From Actinophytocola algeriensis (lineage in GTDB: Bacteria > Actinomycetota > Actinomycetes > Mycobacteriales > Pseudonocardiaceae), in NCBI RefSeq assembly GCF_014203735.1, contig NZ_JACHJQ010000002.1, positions 1,053,224 to 1,117,223 on the forward strand: a stretch of 64,000 nt of DNA, in the 5' to 3' direction. The translations under genes and the position numbers were made by a program. This document shows, piece after piece, positions 26,882 to 36,371 of this stretch (its first letter is position 1; each line of letters begins with the position of its first letter). Under the pieces are notes generated by a model. The model was given only the letters and a program-made list of their open reading frames with translations, had not been told where the DNA came from and searched no databases.

Positions 26882-27217
26882 TCAGTCGAGCAGGTTCATC
26901 ACGGACTCGATGAAGACCACGCCGACGACGAGGACCGCCAGTGCCGCGAGGACGAACCCGAACCCGCGCCGCTCACGGTGCTTGATCTGCGGCAGCGCGA
27001 ACACCCCGAACACGAGCGCCGCGGCACCCACGACGAGTGCGAAGGCACCGAAGAAGACCGCGAGGCCCGTGAACGCGACCGCGAACCCGAGAGCGGCGAC
27101 CGCGAGCCCACTGACCGGCGGCCGGTGCTGACTCCGCTCGAGCCGCATCAGCTCGTCGAACGACGCACTCCGCTCCTCATCGGGCCTCCGATCAGCAGGC
27201 GTTCCCGGCTCAGACAT
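26882..27217 (-). CDS. Small membrane protein (DUF4190-like), hypothetical
   Basis: A 111-residue protein with a charged N-terminus (about 1-40) and two to three membrane helices (GLAVAALGFAVAFTGLAVFF, LVVGAAALVFGVFAL, GFVLAALAVLVVGVVFIESV). A basic loop IKHRERRG lies between the last two, as in DUF4190-type proteins. ATG 27217 follows GGAAGG and is preferred to the frame start at 27319. Function is not known. Confidence 0.7.
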   Translation of the reverse strand: MSEPGTPADRRPDEERSASFDELMRLERSQHRPPVSGLAVAALGFAVAFTGLAVFFGAFALVVGAAALVFGVFALPQIKHRERRGFGFVLAALAVLVVGVVFIESVMNLLD

Positions 27218-27401
27218 GACGAACCTTCCGACAGCCCCGACCGCGACAGCAACCCCGGTCAGGCTACAGATCGCCGCTGACACTCTCCTGCCCGTATCCA
27301 CCCGTACCAGCCGCGGCATCGACGCACCCCTTGGCTGCCTTCGAGTTCGGCCGTGGTCAATCCCGGCCGGACGGCGGGACGAGGCCTTGTGAACCGGTCC
27401 G

Positions 27402-27704
27402 TCAGTCGTCGAGTGTGCGTTCTGTGACGGCTTTCTCGAGGCGCTGGGCGAACCACACCGCTCCCGCGATCACGCTGAAGGCGAGCGTGCCGCCGACTGA
27501 TCCGGCGAGCAGCGAGACAGTCGCGAGAAGGATCGCGATGACGATGACTCCCGTGTACGCCCACCGAAGCTGAGCCGGCGGCATGGCGGTCGGGTCGGGG
27601 GGCCCTGCCGCGAGGGTGCGGAAGGACCGTTCGAAGTCCGGGTCGTCGACGACCATCTGACGGTGAATCTCGCGCAGGGTTCTGCGTTCGCGGTCACTGA
27701 GCAC
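27402..27704 (-). CDS. DUF3040 family membrane protein, coupled to aceE
   Basis: A 100-residue DUF3040 protein: [20 protein letters not shown] at the N-terminus, FERSFRTL, then two membrane helices. The GTG at 27704 is preceded by GAGGTG inside the last codons of aceE, whose stop is downstream of this start, an 11-nt overlap. The 17-nt start context GAGGTGTGTCGTGCTCA is identical to that of the other DUF3040 gene at 31866. Role unknown; proteins of this family are common small actinobacterial membrane proteins. Confidence 0.8.
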   Translation of the reverse strand: MLSDRERRTLREIHRQMVVDDPDFERSFRTLAAGPPDPTAMPPAQLRWAYTGVIVIAILLATVSLLAGSVGGTLAFSVIAGAVWFAQRLEKAVTERTLDD

Positions 27705-30318
27705 GACACACCTCATCGAGTCGATATGCGGCGGCGGCCTTGGCGGGCGTCGACTCCGCCACCTCGCCGCGGCTGGCCAGCTGGTGCAGGACGCGGTGGA
27801 CGATCGACTGCGCGTCGACCGCGAAGTGGCGGCGCAGGGCCGGCCGGGTGTCGGACAGGCCGAACCCGTCGGTGCCGAGGGAGGACCAGTCACCAGGAAC
27901 GAACCGGGCGATCTGGTCGGGGACCGCGCGCATCCAGTCCGACACGGCGACCACCGGGCCTGGAGCCTGGTTCAGGCGACGGGTGACGTAGGGGATGCGC
28001 CGGGGTTCACCGGGATGGGTGAGGTTCCACTCGTCGACGGCGAGGGCGTCGCGGCGCAGTTGTGTCCACGAGGTTACCGACCACACGTCGGCCGGCTCGC
28101 CCCAGTCCTCGTGGAGAAGCTGTTGTGCTCGCAACGCCCACTGTACGGCGATGCCGGACGCGAGGATCTGTGCTCGAGGTCCGGCGCCGTGGCTGGCCGG
28201 GGAGTAGCGATGCATGCCGGCGAGGATGCCCTCGACGTCGACGTCGTCGGGCTGCGGCGGTTGTGCGATCGGTTCGTTGTAGACGGTCAGGTAGTAGAAG
28301 ACGTCCGGACTCTCACCGTCGCGTCGGTGACCGTACATCCGGCGCAGCGCGTCCTTCACGATGTGGCCGAGCTCGAAGGCGTACGCGGCGTCGTAGGCGA
28401 TGCAGGCGGGGTTGGCCGAGGCGAGCCGCAGCGAGTGGCCGTCCTGGTGTTGCAGACCCTCGCCGTTGAGGGTGGTGCGGCCGGCGGTGGCGCCGATCAG
28501 AAACCCGCGGGTCATCTGATCCCCCGCGGCCCACAGCCCATCCCCCGTACGCTGGAACCCGAACATCGAGTAGCAGACGTAGATCGGGATCATCGGTTCG
28601 CCGTGGGTGGCGTAGGACGTGCCCGCCGCCGTCCAGGACGCCGTCGAGCCGGCTTCGGTGATGCCTTCGTGGAGCAGCACGCCGGCGGCGTCTTCCTGGT
28701 AGCTCAGCATCTGGTCGCGGTCCACCGACAGGTAGGTCTGGCCGTGGGGTGAGTAGATCTTCTTGGTGGCGAACAGGGCGTCGAGGCCGAAGGTACGTGC
28801 CTCGTCCGGGATGATCGGCACGAACCGGTGGCCGATCTCCTGGTCTTTCATCAGGTCTTTGAGCAGCCGGACGAACGCCATCGTGGTGGCGACCTGCTGG
28901 CGGCCTGAGCCGCGACGTGCGACCGCGTAGGCGGGGTCTCCCGGCAGGACCAACGGTGTACCCCGCACGGTGCGGGCGGGGAGGTAGCCGCCCAGCGCGC
29001 GGCGCCGTTCGTGCAGGTACTCCTTCTCGATGCTGTTGCGCGGCCAGTAGTAGGGCGGCAGGTTCTCGTCGAGGGCGCTGTCGGGGATGTCGAGGTAGAG
29101 CCGGTCGCGGAAGCCCTTGAGGTCCGCCGGCGTCAGCTTCTTCATCTGGTGGGTGGAGTTGCGGCCCTCGAAGTGCGAGCCGAGTGTCCAGCCCTTGATG
29201 GTCTTGGCCAGGATCACCGTGGGTGCGCCGGTGTGTTCGGTGGCGGCTTTGTAGGCGGTGTAGAGCTTGCGGTAGTCGTGCCCGCCGCGTTTGAGGCCCC
29301 AGATCTCCTGATCCGTCAGGTGGCCGACCAGTTTCCGGGTGCGGGGGTCGCGGCCGAAGAAGTGTTCGCGCACGAACGACCCGGACTCGGCCTTGTAGGT
29401 TTGGAAGTCCCCGTCGGGGACGGCGTTCATCAGGCCGAGGAGCGCGCCGTCGGTGTCGGCGGCCAGAAGTGGGTCCCACTCGCGGCCCCAGATGACCTTG
29501 ATGACGTTCCAGCCCGCGCCGCGGAAGAACGACTCCAGCTCCTGGATGATCTTGCCGTTGCCGCGGACCGGCCCGTCGAGGCGTTGCAGGTTGCAGTTCA
29601 CCACGAACGTCAGGTTGTCCAGCCCTTCGCGGGCCGCGACGCCGATGGCCCCGAGCGACTCCGGTTCGTCCATCTCGCCGTCGCCGAGGAACGCCCACAC
29701 GCGCTGGCGGCTGGTGTCCTTGATGCCGCGGTCGTGCAGGTAGCGGTTGAAACGGGCCTGGTAGATCGCGTTGAGCGGACCGAGTCCCATCGAGACGGTC
29801 GGGAACTCCCAGAAGTCCGGCATCAACCGAGGGTGCGGGTAGGACGGCAACCCGCCGCCGGGTCCACGGTGGGACAGTTCCTGCCGGAAGCCGTCCAGTT
29901 GGTCCTCGGACAACCGGCCCTCGAGGAAGGCGCGGGCGTAGATGCCCGGCGAGGCATGGCCCTGGAAGAAGATCTGGTCGCCGCCGCCCTCGGCGTCGTG
30001 GCCGAGGAAGAAGTGGTTGAACCCCACTTCGTACAGCGACGCGGCCGAGGCATAGGTGGAGATGTGGCCACCGACACCGACTCCCGGGCGCTGCGCGCGA
30101 TGCACCATGACCGCGGCGTTCCAACGGATGTAAGCCCGGATCCGCCGCTCGATCCGCTCGTCACCGGGAAACGAGGGTTCGAGTTCCGGCGGGATCGTGT
30201 TGACGTAGTCGGTACTCAACACGGTGGGCCACTCGCCAGTCTCCGACGGGTCCACGTCGACGAGTTGGACGAGGCGACTCCCATCGATCGCCGGACGGAT
30301 CCACGAATCTGACGCCAT
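27694..30318 (-). CDS. aceE: Pyruvate dehydrogenase E1 component, homodimeric type
   Basis: Thiamine diphosphate enzyme that decarboxylates pyruvate and acetylates lipoyl-E2. The 874-residue length is slightly shorter than the usual about 890-920. TPP binding is visible in [20 protein letters not shown], then [20 protein letters not shown], with the E1 hallmark [16 protein letters not shown]-terminal transketolase-like parts show [20 protein letters not shown] 30318 follows GGAAGGGGA; a longer frame to 30876 is rejected as it crosses a terminator. No E2/E3 genes are nearby, so it works with a distant complex or is a conditional second copy. Confidence 0.95.
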   Translation of the reverse strand: MASDSWIRPAIDGSRLVQLVDVDPSETGEWPTVLSTDYVNTIPPELEPSFPGDERIERRIRAYIRWNAAVMVHRAQRPGVGVGGHISTYASAASLYEVGFNHFFLGHDAEGGGDQIFFQGHASPGIYARAFLEGRLSEDQLDGFRQELSHRGPGGGLPSYPHPRLMPDFWEFPTVSMGLGPLNAIYQARFNRYLHDRGIKDTSRQRVWAFLGDGEMDEPESLGAIGVAAREGLDNLTFVVNCNLQRLDGPVRGNGKIIQELESFFRGAGWNVIKVIWGREWDPLLAADTDGALLGLMNAVPDGDFQTYKAESGSFVREHFFGRDPRTRKLVGHLTDQEIWGLKRGGHDYRKLYTAYKAATEHTGAPTVILAKTIKGWTLGSHFEGRNSTHQMKKLTPADLKGFRDRLYLDIPDSALDENLPPYYWPRNSIEKEYLHERRRALGGYLPARTVRGTPLVLPGDPAYAVARRGSGRQQVATTMAFVRLLKDLMKDQEIGHRFVPIIPDEARTFGLDALFATKKIYSPHGQTYLSVDRDQMLSYQEDAAGVLLHEGITEAGSTASWTAAGTSYATHGEPMIPIYVCYSMFGFQRTGDGLWAAGDQMTRGFLIGATAGRTTLNGEGLQHQDGHSLRLASANPACIAYDAAYAFELGHIVKDALRRMYGHRRDGESPDVFYYLTVYNEPIAQPPQPDDVDVEGILAGMHRYSPASHGAGPRAQILASGIAVQWALRAQQLLHEDWGEPADVWSVTSWTQLRRDALAVDEWNLTHPGEPRRIPYVTRRLNQAPGPVVAVSDWMRAVPDQIARFVPGDWSSLGTDGFGLSDTRPALRRHFAVDAQSIVHRVLHQLASRGEVAESTPAKAAAAYRLDEVCRAQ

Positions 30319-30480
30319 GGCTGTCCCCTTCCCTGAGGTGTGAGCCGACCTCGCCGCGCGAGCCGGCGACGAACCCCGTGCCGCGCCTTCTGCGTCACGT
30401 CGCCATCGCCGAGGGCTCACGGGCCACAGCTGGCTACCGCGAATCTCTGTGAAATGTCGATCAACTACCCGAGGTTGATG

Positions 30481-30519
30481 TCCCCGGTCACCGCAGGGGG
30501 TTCTCGCGGTGACCGGGGA
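30481..30519 (-). terminator. Hairpin terminator after the slipin gene
   Basis: Perfect 14-bp arms TCCCCGGTCACCGC (30481-30494) and GCGGTGACCGGGGA (30506-30519), 11-nt loop, 26 nt past the slipin stop. It separates the DUF3040-slipin transcript from aceE, which must then have its own promoter in 30319-30480. Confidence 0.8.
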
Positions 30520-30544
30520 TCTCATCGGGCGACCACCTGACAGG

Positions 30545-31429
30545 TCACCCGCCGACTGGCGTGGCGTGGTCGACAGCCGGGAGGTTCGACGTGCGCGGGA
30601 TCGGCAACCGGTTTCCGGTCGAGGCGAGCTCGTCCGATGATGGGGGCGCTGCTTCGCCGGACCGGGTTGGCTCGGGCGGTGTCGCTCGTTCCAGGAAGCG
30701 GAGTAGCTCCACGGGGAAGGGCAGCACGAGGGTCGAGTTCTTCTCGGCGGCCACCTCGACGACGGTTTGCAGCAGCCGCAGTTGCAGCGCGGCCGGGTGC
30801 TCGGCCATCGTCTCGGCTGCCTGCGCCAGCTTCGTCGAGGCCTGCAGTTCCCCGTCGGCGGTGATGACACGGGCACGCCGCTCCCGCTCGGCTTCGGCCT
30901 GGCGCGACATGGACCGTTTCATCGACTCGGGCAGCGCCACGTCCTTGATCTCGACCCGGTCGATGTGCACTCCCCAACCCAGGGCGGGGCTGTCGATCAT
31001 CAACTCGAGACCCTGGTTGAGCCGCTCCCGATTGGACAGCAGGTCGTCGAGGTCGCTCTTGCCGATGATCGACCGCAGCGAGGTCTGCGCGACCTGACCA
31101 ATGGCCGCCGTGTAGTTCTCCACGTCGACCACCGCGCGCACCGGGTCGGCGACCCGGAAGTACACCACGGCATCCACCCGCACGGTCACATTGTCCCGGG
31201 TGATGCCGTCCTGGGCGGGCACCGGCATCGTGATGACCTGCATGTTGACCTTCTGCAGGCGGTCCACGACCGGCACCAGCACCGCGAGTCCCGGGCCACG
31301 GACCGCGGCTCGCACCTTCCCGAACCGGAACACCACGCCCCGCTGGTACTGGGTGACGACCCGAACGCTCATCGCCAGCCCCACCACACCGAGACACAAG
31401 ATGGCGAGCAACGCATACACAATGATCAT
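30545..31429 (-). CDS. SPFH/Band 7 slipin family membrane scaffold
   Basis: A 294-residue stomatin-like protein. An N-terminal membrane anchor ([19 protein letters not shown]) is followed by the SPFH domain: [50 protein letters not shown] and [13 protein letters not shown]. Then come the coiled segment [20 protein letters not shown] and a Pro-rich tail ([14 protein letters not shown]). Slipins assemble oligomeric microdomains and can be paired with NfeD-type proteases, which are absent here. It lies 32 nt after the DUF3040 gene in one transcript. Confidence 0.92.
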   Translation of the reverse strand: MIIVYALLAILCLGVVGLAMSVRVVTQYQRGVVFRFGKVRAAVRGPGLAVLVPVVDRLQKVNMQVITMPVPAQDGITRDNVTVRVDAVVYFRVADPVRAVVDVENYTAAIGQVAQTSLRSIIGKSDLDDLLSNRERLNQGLELMIDSPALGWGVHIDRVEIKDVALPESMKRSMSRQAEAERERRARVITADGELQASTKLAQAAETMAEHPAALQLRLLQTVVEVAAEKNSTLVLPFPVELLRFLERATPPEPTRSGEAAPPSSDELASTGNRLPIPRTSNLPAVDHATPVGG

Positions 31430-31461
31430 GAGATCCTCCGAAGCGGCTTGGGTGGTGTGTG

Positions 31462-31866
31462 TCAGGCCGCGGCTGACGGTGCGGACCCGTGCGGCGGTGC
31501 CGAGACACCGACGCGGCCGCCCACGGGGATGTCACCAGGGCCTGCCGGGCCCCAGGACTCTCGTGCCGGTGCCCACACCGCGCCGATCGCGTAATCGCCC
31601 AGGTCGAGCCCTGCCGGCGCAGGCGACCCGGATGGCCGCGGGGGCAGTTGCCGGTCGGCGATCTCGGAGTCGGTCAGCAGGTTCGGGCCGACGAACAACA
31701 ACCCGACGATCGTCAGCGCCACCACGATCGCGCCGGAACGGACCCGTCGGTGGCGATCACCCGGTCCGGGTCGCTCGACGTGGTGAAAGGTCGGCCGGAA
31801 ATCCGGGTCGTCGACCAACCGGCGCTGGATCTCCCGCCAGGTCTCCTGTTCGTGATCGGTGAGCAC
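31462..31866 (-). CDS. DUF3040 family membrane protein, first gene of the slipin transcript
   Basis: A 134-residue protein. LTDHEQETWREIQRRLVDD followed by FRPTFHHVERP is the DUF3040 N-terminus, then one membrane helix (SGAIVVALTIVGLLFVGPNL) and a Pro/Gly-rich tail. GTG 31866 has AGGAGGTG just upstream; the longer frame to 31935 would begin inside the operator region. It heads the minus-strand transcript with slipin and shares a divergent promoter region with the MarR gene at 31953. Confidence 0.8.
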   Translation of the reverse strand: MLTDHEQETWREIQRRLVDDPDFRPTFHHVERPGPGDRHRRVRSGAIVVALTIVGLLFVGPNLLTDSEIADRQLPPRPSGSPAPAGLDLGDYAIGAVWAPARESWGPAGPGDIPVGGRVGVSAPPHGSAPSAAA

Positions 31867-31924
31867 GACACACCTCCTGGGTGCCTCGCGGTCCGGTGAG
31901 CACCTCGGACCATCACACAGATAG

Positions 31925-31943
31925 TATCGTATCACGATATAGT
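31925..31943. promoter_or_regulatory. MarR-type operator between MarR and the DUF3040-slipin transcript
   Basis: TATCGT-ATC-ACGATA (31925-31939) is a perfect 6+6 inverted repeat. A plus-strand -10 candidate TATAGT (31938-31943) overlaps it and would start MarR transcription at about 31950, giving a nearly leaderless mRNA. On the minus strand GATACTAT lies over the same repeat. One site can repress both directions. Confidence 0.7.
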
Positions 31944-31952
31944 TTGCCGGGG

Positions 31953-32450
31953 ATGTCCGACGACGAAGGGGAAGATCGTGGTGTCATGAACGGCATGGCA
32001 ACCAAGAAGCGTGCGGAACCGGAACCGCTGAGCAAGCAGGACTTCGAGGCGTTGGCCGAGTTCCGCTTCAGCATCCGCCGCTACCTGCGGTTCAGCGAGG
32101 AGATCGTGCGCGGCCACGGCCTCACGCCGCAGCACTACCAACTCATGTTGGCGCTCAAGGGATTTCCCGGCCGCGAGTGGGCGACCATGCGCGAGCTCGC
32201 CGACCGCCTCCAACTGCGCCACCACAGCGTGGTCGAACTGGTCAACCGGGCACAGAAACAAGGATTCGTGGTGCGGGCACCCGACCCGACCGACGCACGG
32301 GCGGTGCGGGTGGAGTTGACCGAGGACGGACAGTCGATCCTGGGACGGCTGAGCGCTCTGCATCGCGAGGAACTGCGACGCATGGGCGCCGCCCTGACAC
32401 CTCCGGCCTGGGGCAGGACCCCCGGAGACGGTGCGGCCACCGCGCCCTGA
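31953..32450 (+). CDS. MarR family transcriptional regulator
   Basis: A winged-helix repressor of about 165 residues. RYLRFSEEIVRGHGLTPQHY opens the first helices. The recognition region is ELADRLQLRHHSVVELVNRA and the wing is FVVRAPDPTDARAVRVELT. ATG 31953 fits a leaderless transcript; ATG 31986 is an alternative. It is divergent from DUF3040-slipin and autoregulation via the TATCGT-N3-ACGATA repeat is likely. Whether it also controls aceE, beyond a terminator, is not shown. Confidence 0.85.
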   Translation: MSDDEGEDRGVMNGMATKKRAEPEPLSKQDFEALAEFRFSIRRYLRFSEEIVRGHGLTPQHYQLMLALKGFPGREWATMRELADRLQLRHHSVVELVNRAQKQGFVVRAPDPTDARAVRVELTEDGQSILGRLSALHREELRRMGAALTPPAWGRTPGDGAATAP

Positions 32451-32634
32451 CCTCCCCCCGACGAGGCTCTACGGGCGACACCTGCGGGAGGTGCGTCTTG
32501 ACACGGCGACAGGCACGGCCGGAGATGCGGGCTCGCCGGGTCGGCCCCGAGAACGGCTACCGGGTCCTGGTCGACCGGAGCTCGCCACATCACAAGCAGC
32601 CCCGGCCCCCGGGTGGCAAACACGCGATTCCGGC

Positions 32635-33669
32635 TCAGGACGTCGTCATCGTCCTGGCCAGTTCGATGTCGAGCCGTTCGCGCCGGATGCGCTGGTCGGT
32701 GTAGAGCAACGCGGTGACGGCCGCGGCGAACGGTTCGGTGACCGTGCTCGCGATGACGGCGCCGATGGTGCTGAGAACAAGATAGTTCGTCGTCAGCGGT
32801 GTGACGGAGGCCGCGAAGCCACCGCCCATCACCTCGAACGGCAGGGCGATGACGAACGCGGCGAAGCCCACCATCAGCCCCGTCAGCAACGTGATCCCGA
32901 AGATCCGCCACCACGCGCCGTGCACCAGTTCCCGGGACCGTCCGAACGCCCGCCTGACGCCGACGCCCTCCAGCACCAACGCGGGGGTGGCCAGCAAGAA
33001 CAAGATCCCCAGCCATGCCGCGATAACGACCACGCCGAGCAGCACGAGCAGCCCGAACGCGGGACTGGCGGCCATGAACACACCGACGACGCCACCCGCC
33101 GCGACCAGCACGAGCAGGTAGATGAGGGTCAGTCCGAACAACGGCAGCAGCCGGGGCCGGACCCTCCGCATGACCTCCCGGAAGGACGGCCGCTGACCGA
33201 GCACGGCCGTGCCGACGACCACCGTGAAGAAGCCCGCGAGGAAGACCCGCGAGGCCATGGCGAGCACCAGCCCGATGAGCGCCACCAGCATCGTCAGGCC
33301 GGCCAGCCGCAGTACGTCCCCCGACGAGACATAGGTTGCGCCGTACGGGGAGGTGTAGGGGTCCGGCACGACGGACTCGCTCAGCTCCACGAGCAGCGGG
33401 AAGGTGACGGCGAAGGTCAACAGCTGGGTGATGATCACCACGACGGCCGTCACCCCGAGCATGAGCGCGGCCCTGGTGCGCATGGTGGCGAACGCACCAC
33501 CGAGGATGTCGCCCAACCCCAGCGGGCGCAGTGGGATCACACCGGGTTTGAGGGGCGGCCGCCAGCCCCCTGGCGCGGCAGGCCACTGCTGCTGCGGCGG
33601 CTGCGGGTACTCGTCCGGTCTTCGATCCGACGAGCCGGGCGTCTCAGGTGTGTCAGGTGTATCGGACAT
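32635..33669 (-). CDS. Multi-pass membrane protein (glycerophosphoryl diester phosphodiesterase membrane-domain-like)
   Basis: A 344-residue protein with a Pro/Gln-rich cytosolic N-terminus (about 1-50), then PLRPLGLGDILGGAFATMRT, which is typical of this actinobacterial membrane family, and about six helices. GRSRELVHGAWWRIFGITLL before the last pair is also characteristic. ATG 33669 is used; the frame opens further to 33843 without a ribosome site. The name reflects a Pfam-style membrane domain; no phosphodiesterase active site is seen. Function unknown. Confidence 0.75.
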   Translation of the reverse strand: MSDTPDTPETPGSSDRRPDEYPQPPQQQWPAAPGGWRPPLKPGVIPLRPLGLGDILGGAFATMRTRAALMLGVTAVVVIITQLLTFAVTFPLLVELSESVVPDPYTSPYGATYVSSGDVLRLAGLTMLVALIGLVLAMASRVFLAGFFTVVVGTAVLGQRPSFREVMRRVRPRLLPLFGLTLIYLLVLVAAGGVVGVFMAASPAFGLLVLLGVVVIAAWLGILFLLATPALVLEGVGVRRAFGRSRELVHGAWWRIFGITLLTGLMVGFAAFVIALPFEVMGGGFAASVTPLTTNYLVLSTIGAVIASTVTEPFAAAVTALLYTDQRIRRERLDIELARTMTTS

Positions 33670-33957
33670 TTTCGGGAGTTTGCCAGACCAGCGGCGTGGT
33701 CGATCGCCAAATATCCCGCAACTGTCCGGCAGTTTCAGCGGCTCGCGCGGCGCGCGTCGCGTCGGCGTCACCGCCTGCTCGAGCACGAGCGCCGAGCCTT
33801 GCAGGGGCGCGCCGGACAATCCCGCCGGTTCGCAAATGGACATGGCGGATCGCTGCTATCAGCGAACTCTCAGCACCGATGTGCGAGCTTCACAAGCGAC
33901 ATTCGACCAACACCGGCTCGGACACGGGTCCCGACCCTGCCGGAGAATGGACTGATC

Positions 33958-34587
33958 ATGCCTCGTGTGGTGCCGGCGCGCGTGCGCGGCCAGGAGCCAC
34001 CGGTTCCGGACGGAACACCGGTTCCCCTGGCGGGCACCGGGCGCCGACTCGCGTGGGTCCTTGGCCTGTGGGCGTTCGCGTACGCGTGTTACCGGGCGTA
34101 CTACGCGGCCGGTGGCACCTTCGGCATGATCGGCGAGCCGCTGTCCGATGTGGAGTTCCGCGTCATCAATGCCGTCGGCGCGGCGATCATCCTCGTCGCC
34201 GCGGTACTGCCGGTCGTCGCGGTGCGCGTACCCGGTCTGCGCCGCGCGTTGCCGGTGCTCGGCTGGCTCGCGGCCGTTGGCTGCTGCACCCATGCGCTGG
34301 TCAACAGCACGCTGCGGGTGCTCAGCCTGACCGGCGTGCACCCGACGATGCTCCCCTCGGACGTGTGGCGGTGGTACGACCGGCATGTCGCCGACCTCCA
34401 GGACCTGCTGCTGAACGAGCCGTGGTTCCTGGTCGAGGGCCTGCTCTGGGCGGCGTTCGGCTACATGTTCGTCGCGGCGTCGCGGCGTCGCGCGTGGGTC
34501 CTGTCGGCCGCGGCGGCGTGCCTGGCGCTGACGGTTGTCGGCGTCCTCAGTGGACTCGACGTGATCGGTTCCTTCCGCATCGGCTGA
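33958..34587 (+). CDS. DUF3995 family membrane protein
   Basis: A 209-residue protein with four predicted helices: RRLAWVLGLWAFAYACYRAY, AVGAAIILVAAVLPVVAV, ALPVLGWLAAVGCCTHALVN and a C-terminal pair. Signature features are YAAGG near the first helix and HALVNSTLRVLS after the third. DUF3995 proteins are uncharacterised. The gene is divergent from 32635-33669 and monocistronic. Confidence 0.75.
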   Translation: MPRVVPARVRGQEPPVPDGTPVPLAGTGRRLAWVLGLWAFAYACYRAYYAAGGTFGMIGEPLSDVEFRVINAVGAAIILVAAVLPVVAVRVPGLRRALPVLGWLAAVGCCTHALVNSTLRVLSLTGVHPTMLPSDVWRWYDRHVADLQDLLLNEPWFLVEGLLWAAFGYMFVAASRRRAWVLSAAAACLALTVVGVLSGLDVIGSFRIG

Positions 34588-34832
34588 CACCGGCCACCGC
34601 CGCGCCCGCGGCGCCATTGCATGAGTGGAATGTATTCCAGGGCAACTCACAGTGTGCCTGTCACAGCACGATTAGTCTTCCAGGGTGACCTGCGTAACAG
34701 AAGTCCCGAGGTGTGCGACGGGGATGTCTGGTGGCTCCGGTTCGGGACGTCATCGATATTCCAGTTGACCTGGCTTGGCGAGCTATTGGGGTTTACCGCG
34801 CCAGCCTTTGAGGTGGAAGGAATGAGGCAGCG

Positions 34833-35201
34833 ATGAAGCTTGCGGGCAAGCTGGGCGCGACGATCGCCGGCGCCGTCATGGCTATCGGGATGAGCTCTGT
34901 GCCGGCGTCGGCCGACCACGAGTTCTGGCAGTACCAGGGCGACGACAGGGGCCGCTTCCGTGCCAGCGACGACGTGGTGATCATCGAGGACCGCGAGGAG
35001 GACGGTCACTGCGCCTACGTCCGGTGGCACAACGAGGGAGTGTCGGACAGTTGGAAGTACCTGTACGACGTTGACTGCGCCGGGCCTGACCGCGGCGTGC
35101 GGGACATCACCGGTCTGATCCCGGCCACCTCGGCGGGAATCTACTTGCAGGTCTGCGAGAACGACGGTGGCTGCACCGCGAGTCACCTGTGGCCCAAGTA
35201 G
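34833..35201 (+). CDS. Small secreted protein of unknown function
   Basis: A 122-residue exported protein. The signal peptide (about 1-27; ATIAGAVMAIGMSSVPASA) is followed by a mature part of about 95 residues with four cysteines (GHCAYV, DVDCAGP, VCENDGGC) that could form two disulphides. The start ATG follows GGAAGGAATGAGG and overlaps a 71-codon upstream frame by four bases. A strong hairpin terminator follows. No family recognised. Confidence 0.7.
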   Translation: MKLAGKLGATIAGAVMAIGMSSVPASADHEFWQYQGDDRGRFRASDDVVIIEDREEDGHCAYVRWHNEGVSDSWKYLYDVDCAGPDRGVRDITGLIPATSAGIYLQVCENDGGCTASHLWPK

Positions 35202-35236
35202 TCGTCACGTCCTTCTGGAAGACGTCGCGATTCCGC

Positions 35237-35275
35237 ATTTCGCTGGCCGGGATTTCTCTTCCCGGCCAGCGAAAT
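35237..35275 (+). terminator. Strong hairpin terminator
   Basis: Perfect 15-bp arms ATTTCGCTGGCCGGG (35237-35251) and CCCGGCCAGCGAAAT (35261-35275), 9-nt loop, 36 nt after the small secreted protein gene. Confidence 0.85.
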
Positions 35276-35364
35276 CGCTGTTCCGGCGGTTACACCGCAT
35301 ATCTCGATGCGGGAAGCCGCACCCCGCTGGAAAGGGCCGCGCAGAGGACTCGACGTCGACGAAC

Positions 35365-36219
35365 TCAAGGCCGCCCGCCGAGGTTGATCACGACCTCGGC
35401 CAGCGCCGTGGGCATGGAGAGGAATGGCGAGTGGGAGGCGTCGAGCGGGACGACGGACGTCGGGTTGTCCGGGAACGCCGCGTCGGCTTCGGCGATGAAC
35501 TTCGCCTGTAGGGCTGGGCGGATCGCCATGTCCCTGGCGCAGGTGAGGTACGTGCGCCGCACCGATCCCCAGCCGTCGTGGGTCAGGGTGGTGGTGCCGA
35601 GCATGATGCCGACCGGACCGTCGGGTGTCAGCAGGCCGGTGGCGGCGTCGGCACGAACCGCGTCCACGTCACCGTAGAACGCCTCGCGGAGCCGCTGCCG
35701 GTAGTCCGCGTCGTCCGTGGCGAGGTCCAGCCGCAGCGCGCCGGTCTCGGCCGGGTCGCCCCGCAACAACGGCGCGACCTGGTCGTCGGCGGACTCGGGA
35801 ATCCGCGTGTATGCCACGGCCGGTTCGTCGGATGCGGGCATGTACGCGGAGAGGTATGCCGCGTGCGTGACCAGTTCTGGCGTCTGCTGGGCCACGCGCG
35901 TCAGCACGGGGCCGGCGGCGCTGTGGGCGACCACGACAACCGGCTCGCCGCCGCCGATCCGCTTGACCTGCGCGGTCAGCAGCTCGGCCGCATCGTCGAG
36001 ACTCACGTCCGCCACGGGCGAGACCTCCGTGCTGACCGCCCCGGGGTCGTACGGCCTCCCGGTGAGCCAACGCGGCCTGCGGGTGTGCAGCCCGTGCCCC
36101 GCCATGTCCACCGCGACAGCGGAGCGACCGGCGGCCACCACGTGCGGGATGACCTCGCTCCAGCACCAGGAGCCGTGCCAGAACCCGTGAACGAACACCA
36201 GCGTGGAGGTGGTGGGCAT
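35365..36219 (-). CDS. Alpha/beta hydrolase (esterase/HNL-like)
   Basis: A 284-residue hydrolase of the hydroxynitrile-lyase/salicylate-esterase-like type. The oxyanion HGFWHGSWCW is at the start, the nucleophile elbow is VVVAHSAAGPV with Ser, and the late His is in PLDASHSPFLSMP. The SMPTALAEVV ending is typical of this group. ATG 36219 follows GGGAG. It is divergent from the TetR gene at 36372, with two TetR-like boxes between. Substrate unknown. Confidence 0.88.
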   Translation of the reverse strand: MPTTSTLVFVHGFWHGSWCWSEVIPHVVAAGRSAVAVDMAGHGLHTRRPRWLTGRPYDPGAVSTEVSPVADVSLDDAAELLTAQVKRIGGGEPVVVVAHSAAGPVLTRVAQQTPELVTHAAYLSAYMPASDEPAVAYTRIPESADDQVAPLLRGDPAETGALRLDLATDDADYRQRLREAFYGDVDAVRADAATGLLTPDGPVGIMLGTTTLTHDGWGSVRRTYLTCARDMAIRPALQAKFIAEADAAFPDNPTSVVPLDASHSPFLSMPTALAEVVINLGGRP

Positions 36220-36308
36220 CAGCACTCCCTGATGACTCGATGTGCCAAGGGATTCGGTGGCCCCGCTCGACGCCGCTGTTGTCGATGGCCGCACCTACCG
36301 ATAACATA

Positions 36309-36323
36309 TGAACAACTTGTTCA
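36309..36323. promoter_or_regulatory. Perfect TGAACAA-C-TTGTTCA operator
   Basis: Perfect 7+7 palindrome around C, extended outward by CATA/TATG-like flanks. It sits between the divergent hydrolase and TetR genes. Confidence 0.7.
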
Positions 36324-36344
36324 CATATGAACGTACGCCCGAAA

Positions 36345-36359
36345 TGAACAACTTGTCCA
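36345..36359. promoter_or_regulatory. Second copy TGAACAA-C-TTGTCCA
   Basis: Same palindrome with one mismatch, 36 bp after the first (start to start) and just before the TetR start codon. Two sites in the 152-nt divergent gap fit control of both genes by the TetR protein. Confidence 0.65.
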
Positions 36360-36371
36360 CAGGTGAGCGCC

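Noticed and set aside
27694-30876. Extended aceE frame to 30876
   Set aside because: It would run through a perfect terminator hairpin at 30481-30519 and lacks similarity; ATG 30318 has a strong RBS.
34621-34836. 71-codon frame whose stop overlaps the small secreted protein start
   Set aside because: No good RBS and no protein-like pattern; a different frame in the same DNA looks equally coding-like, so I do not call it.
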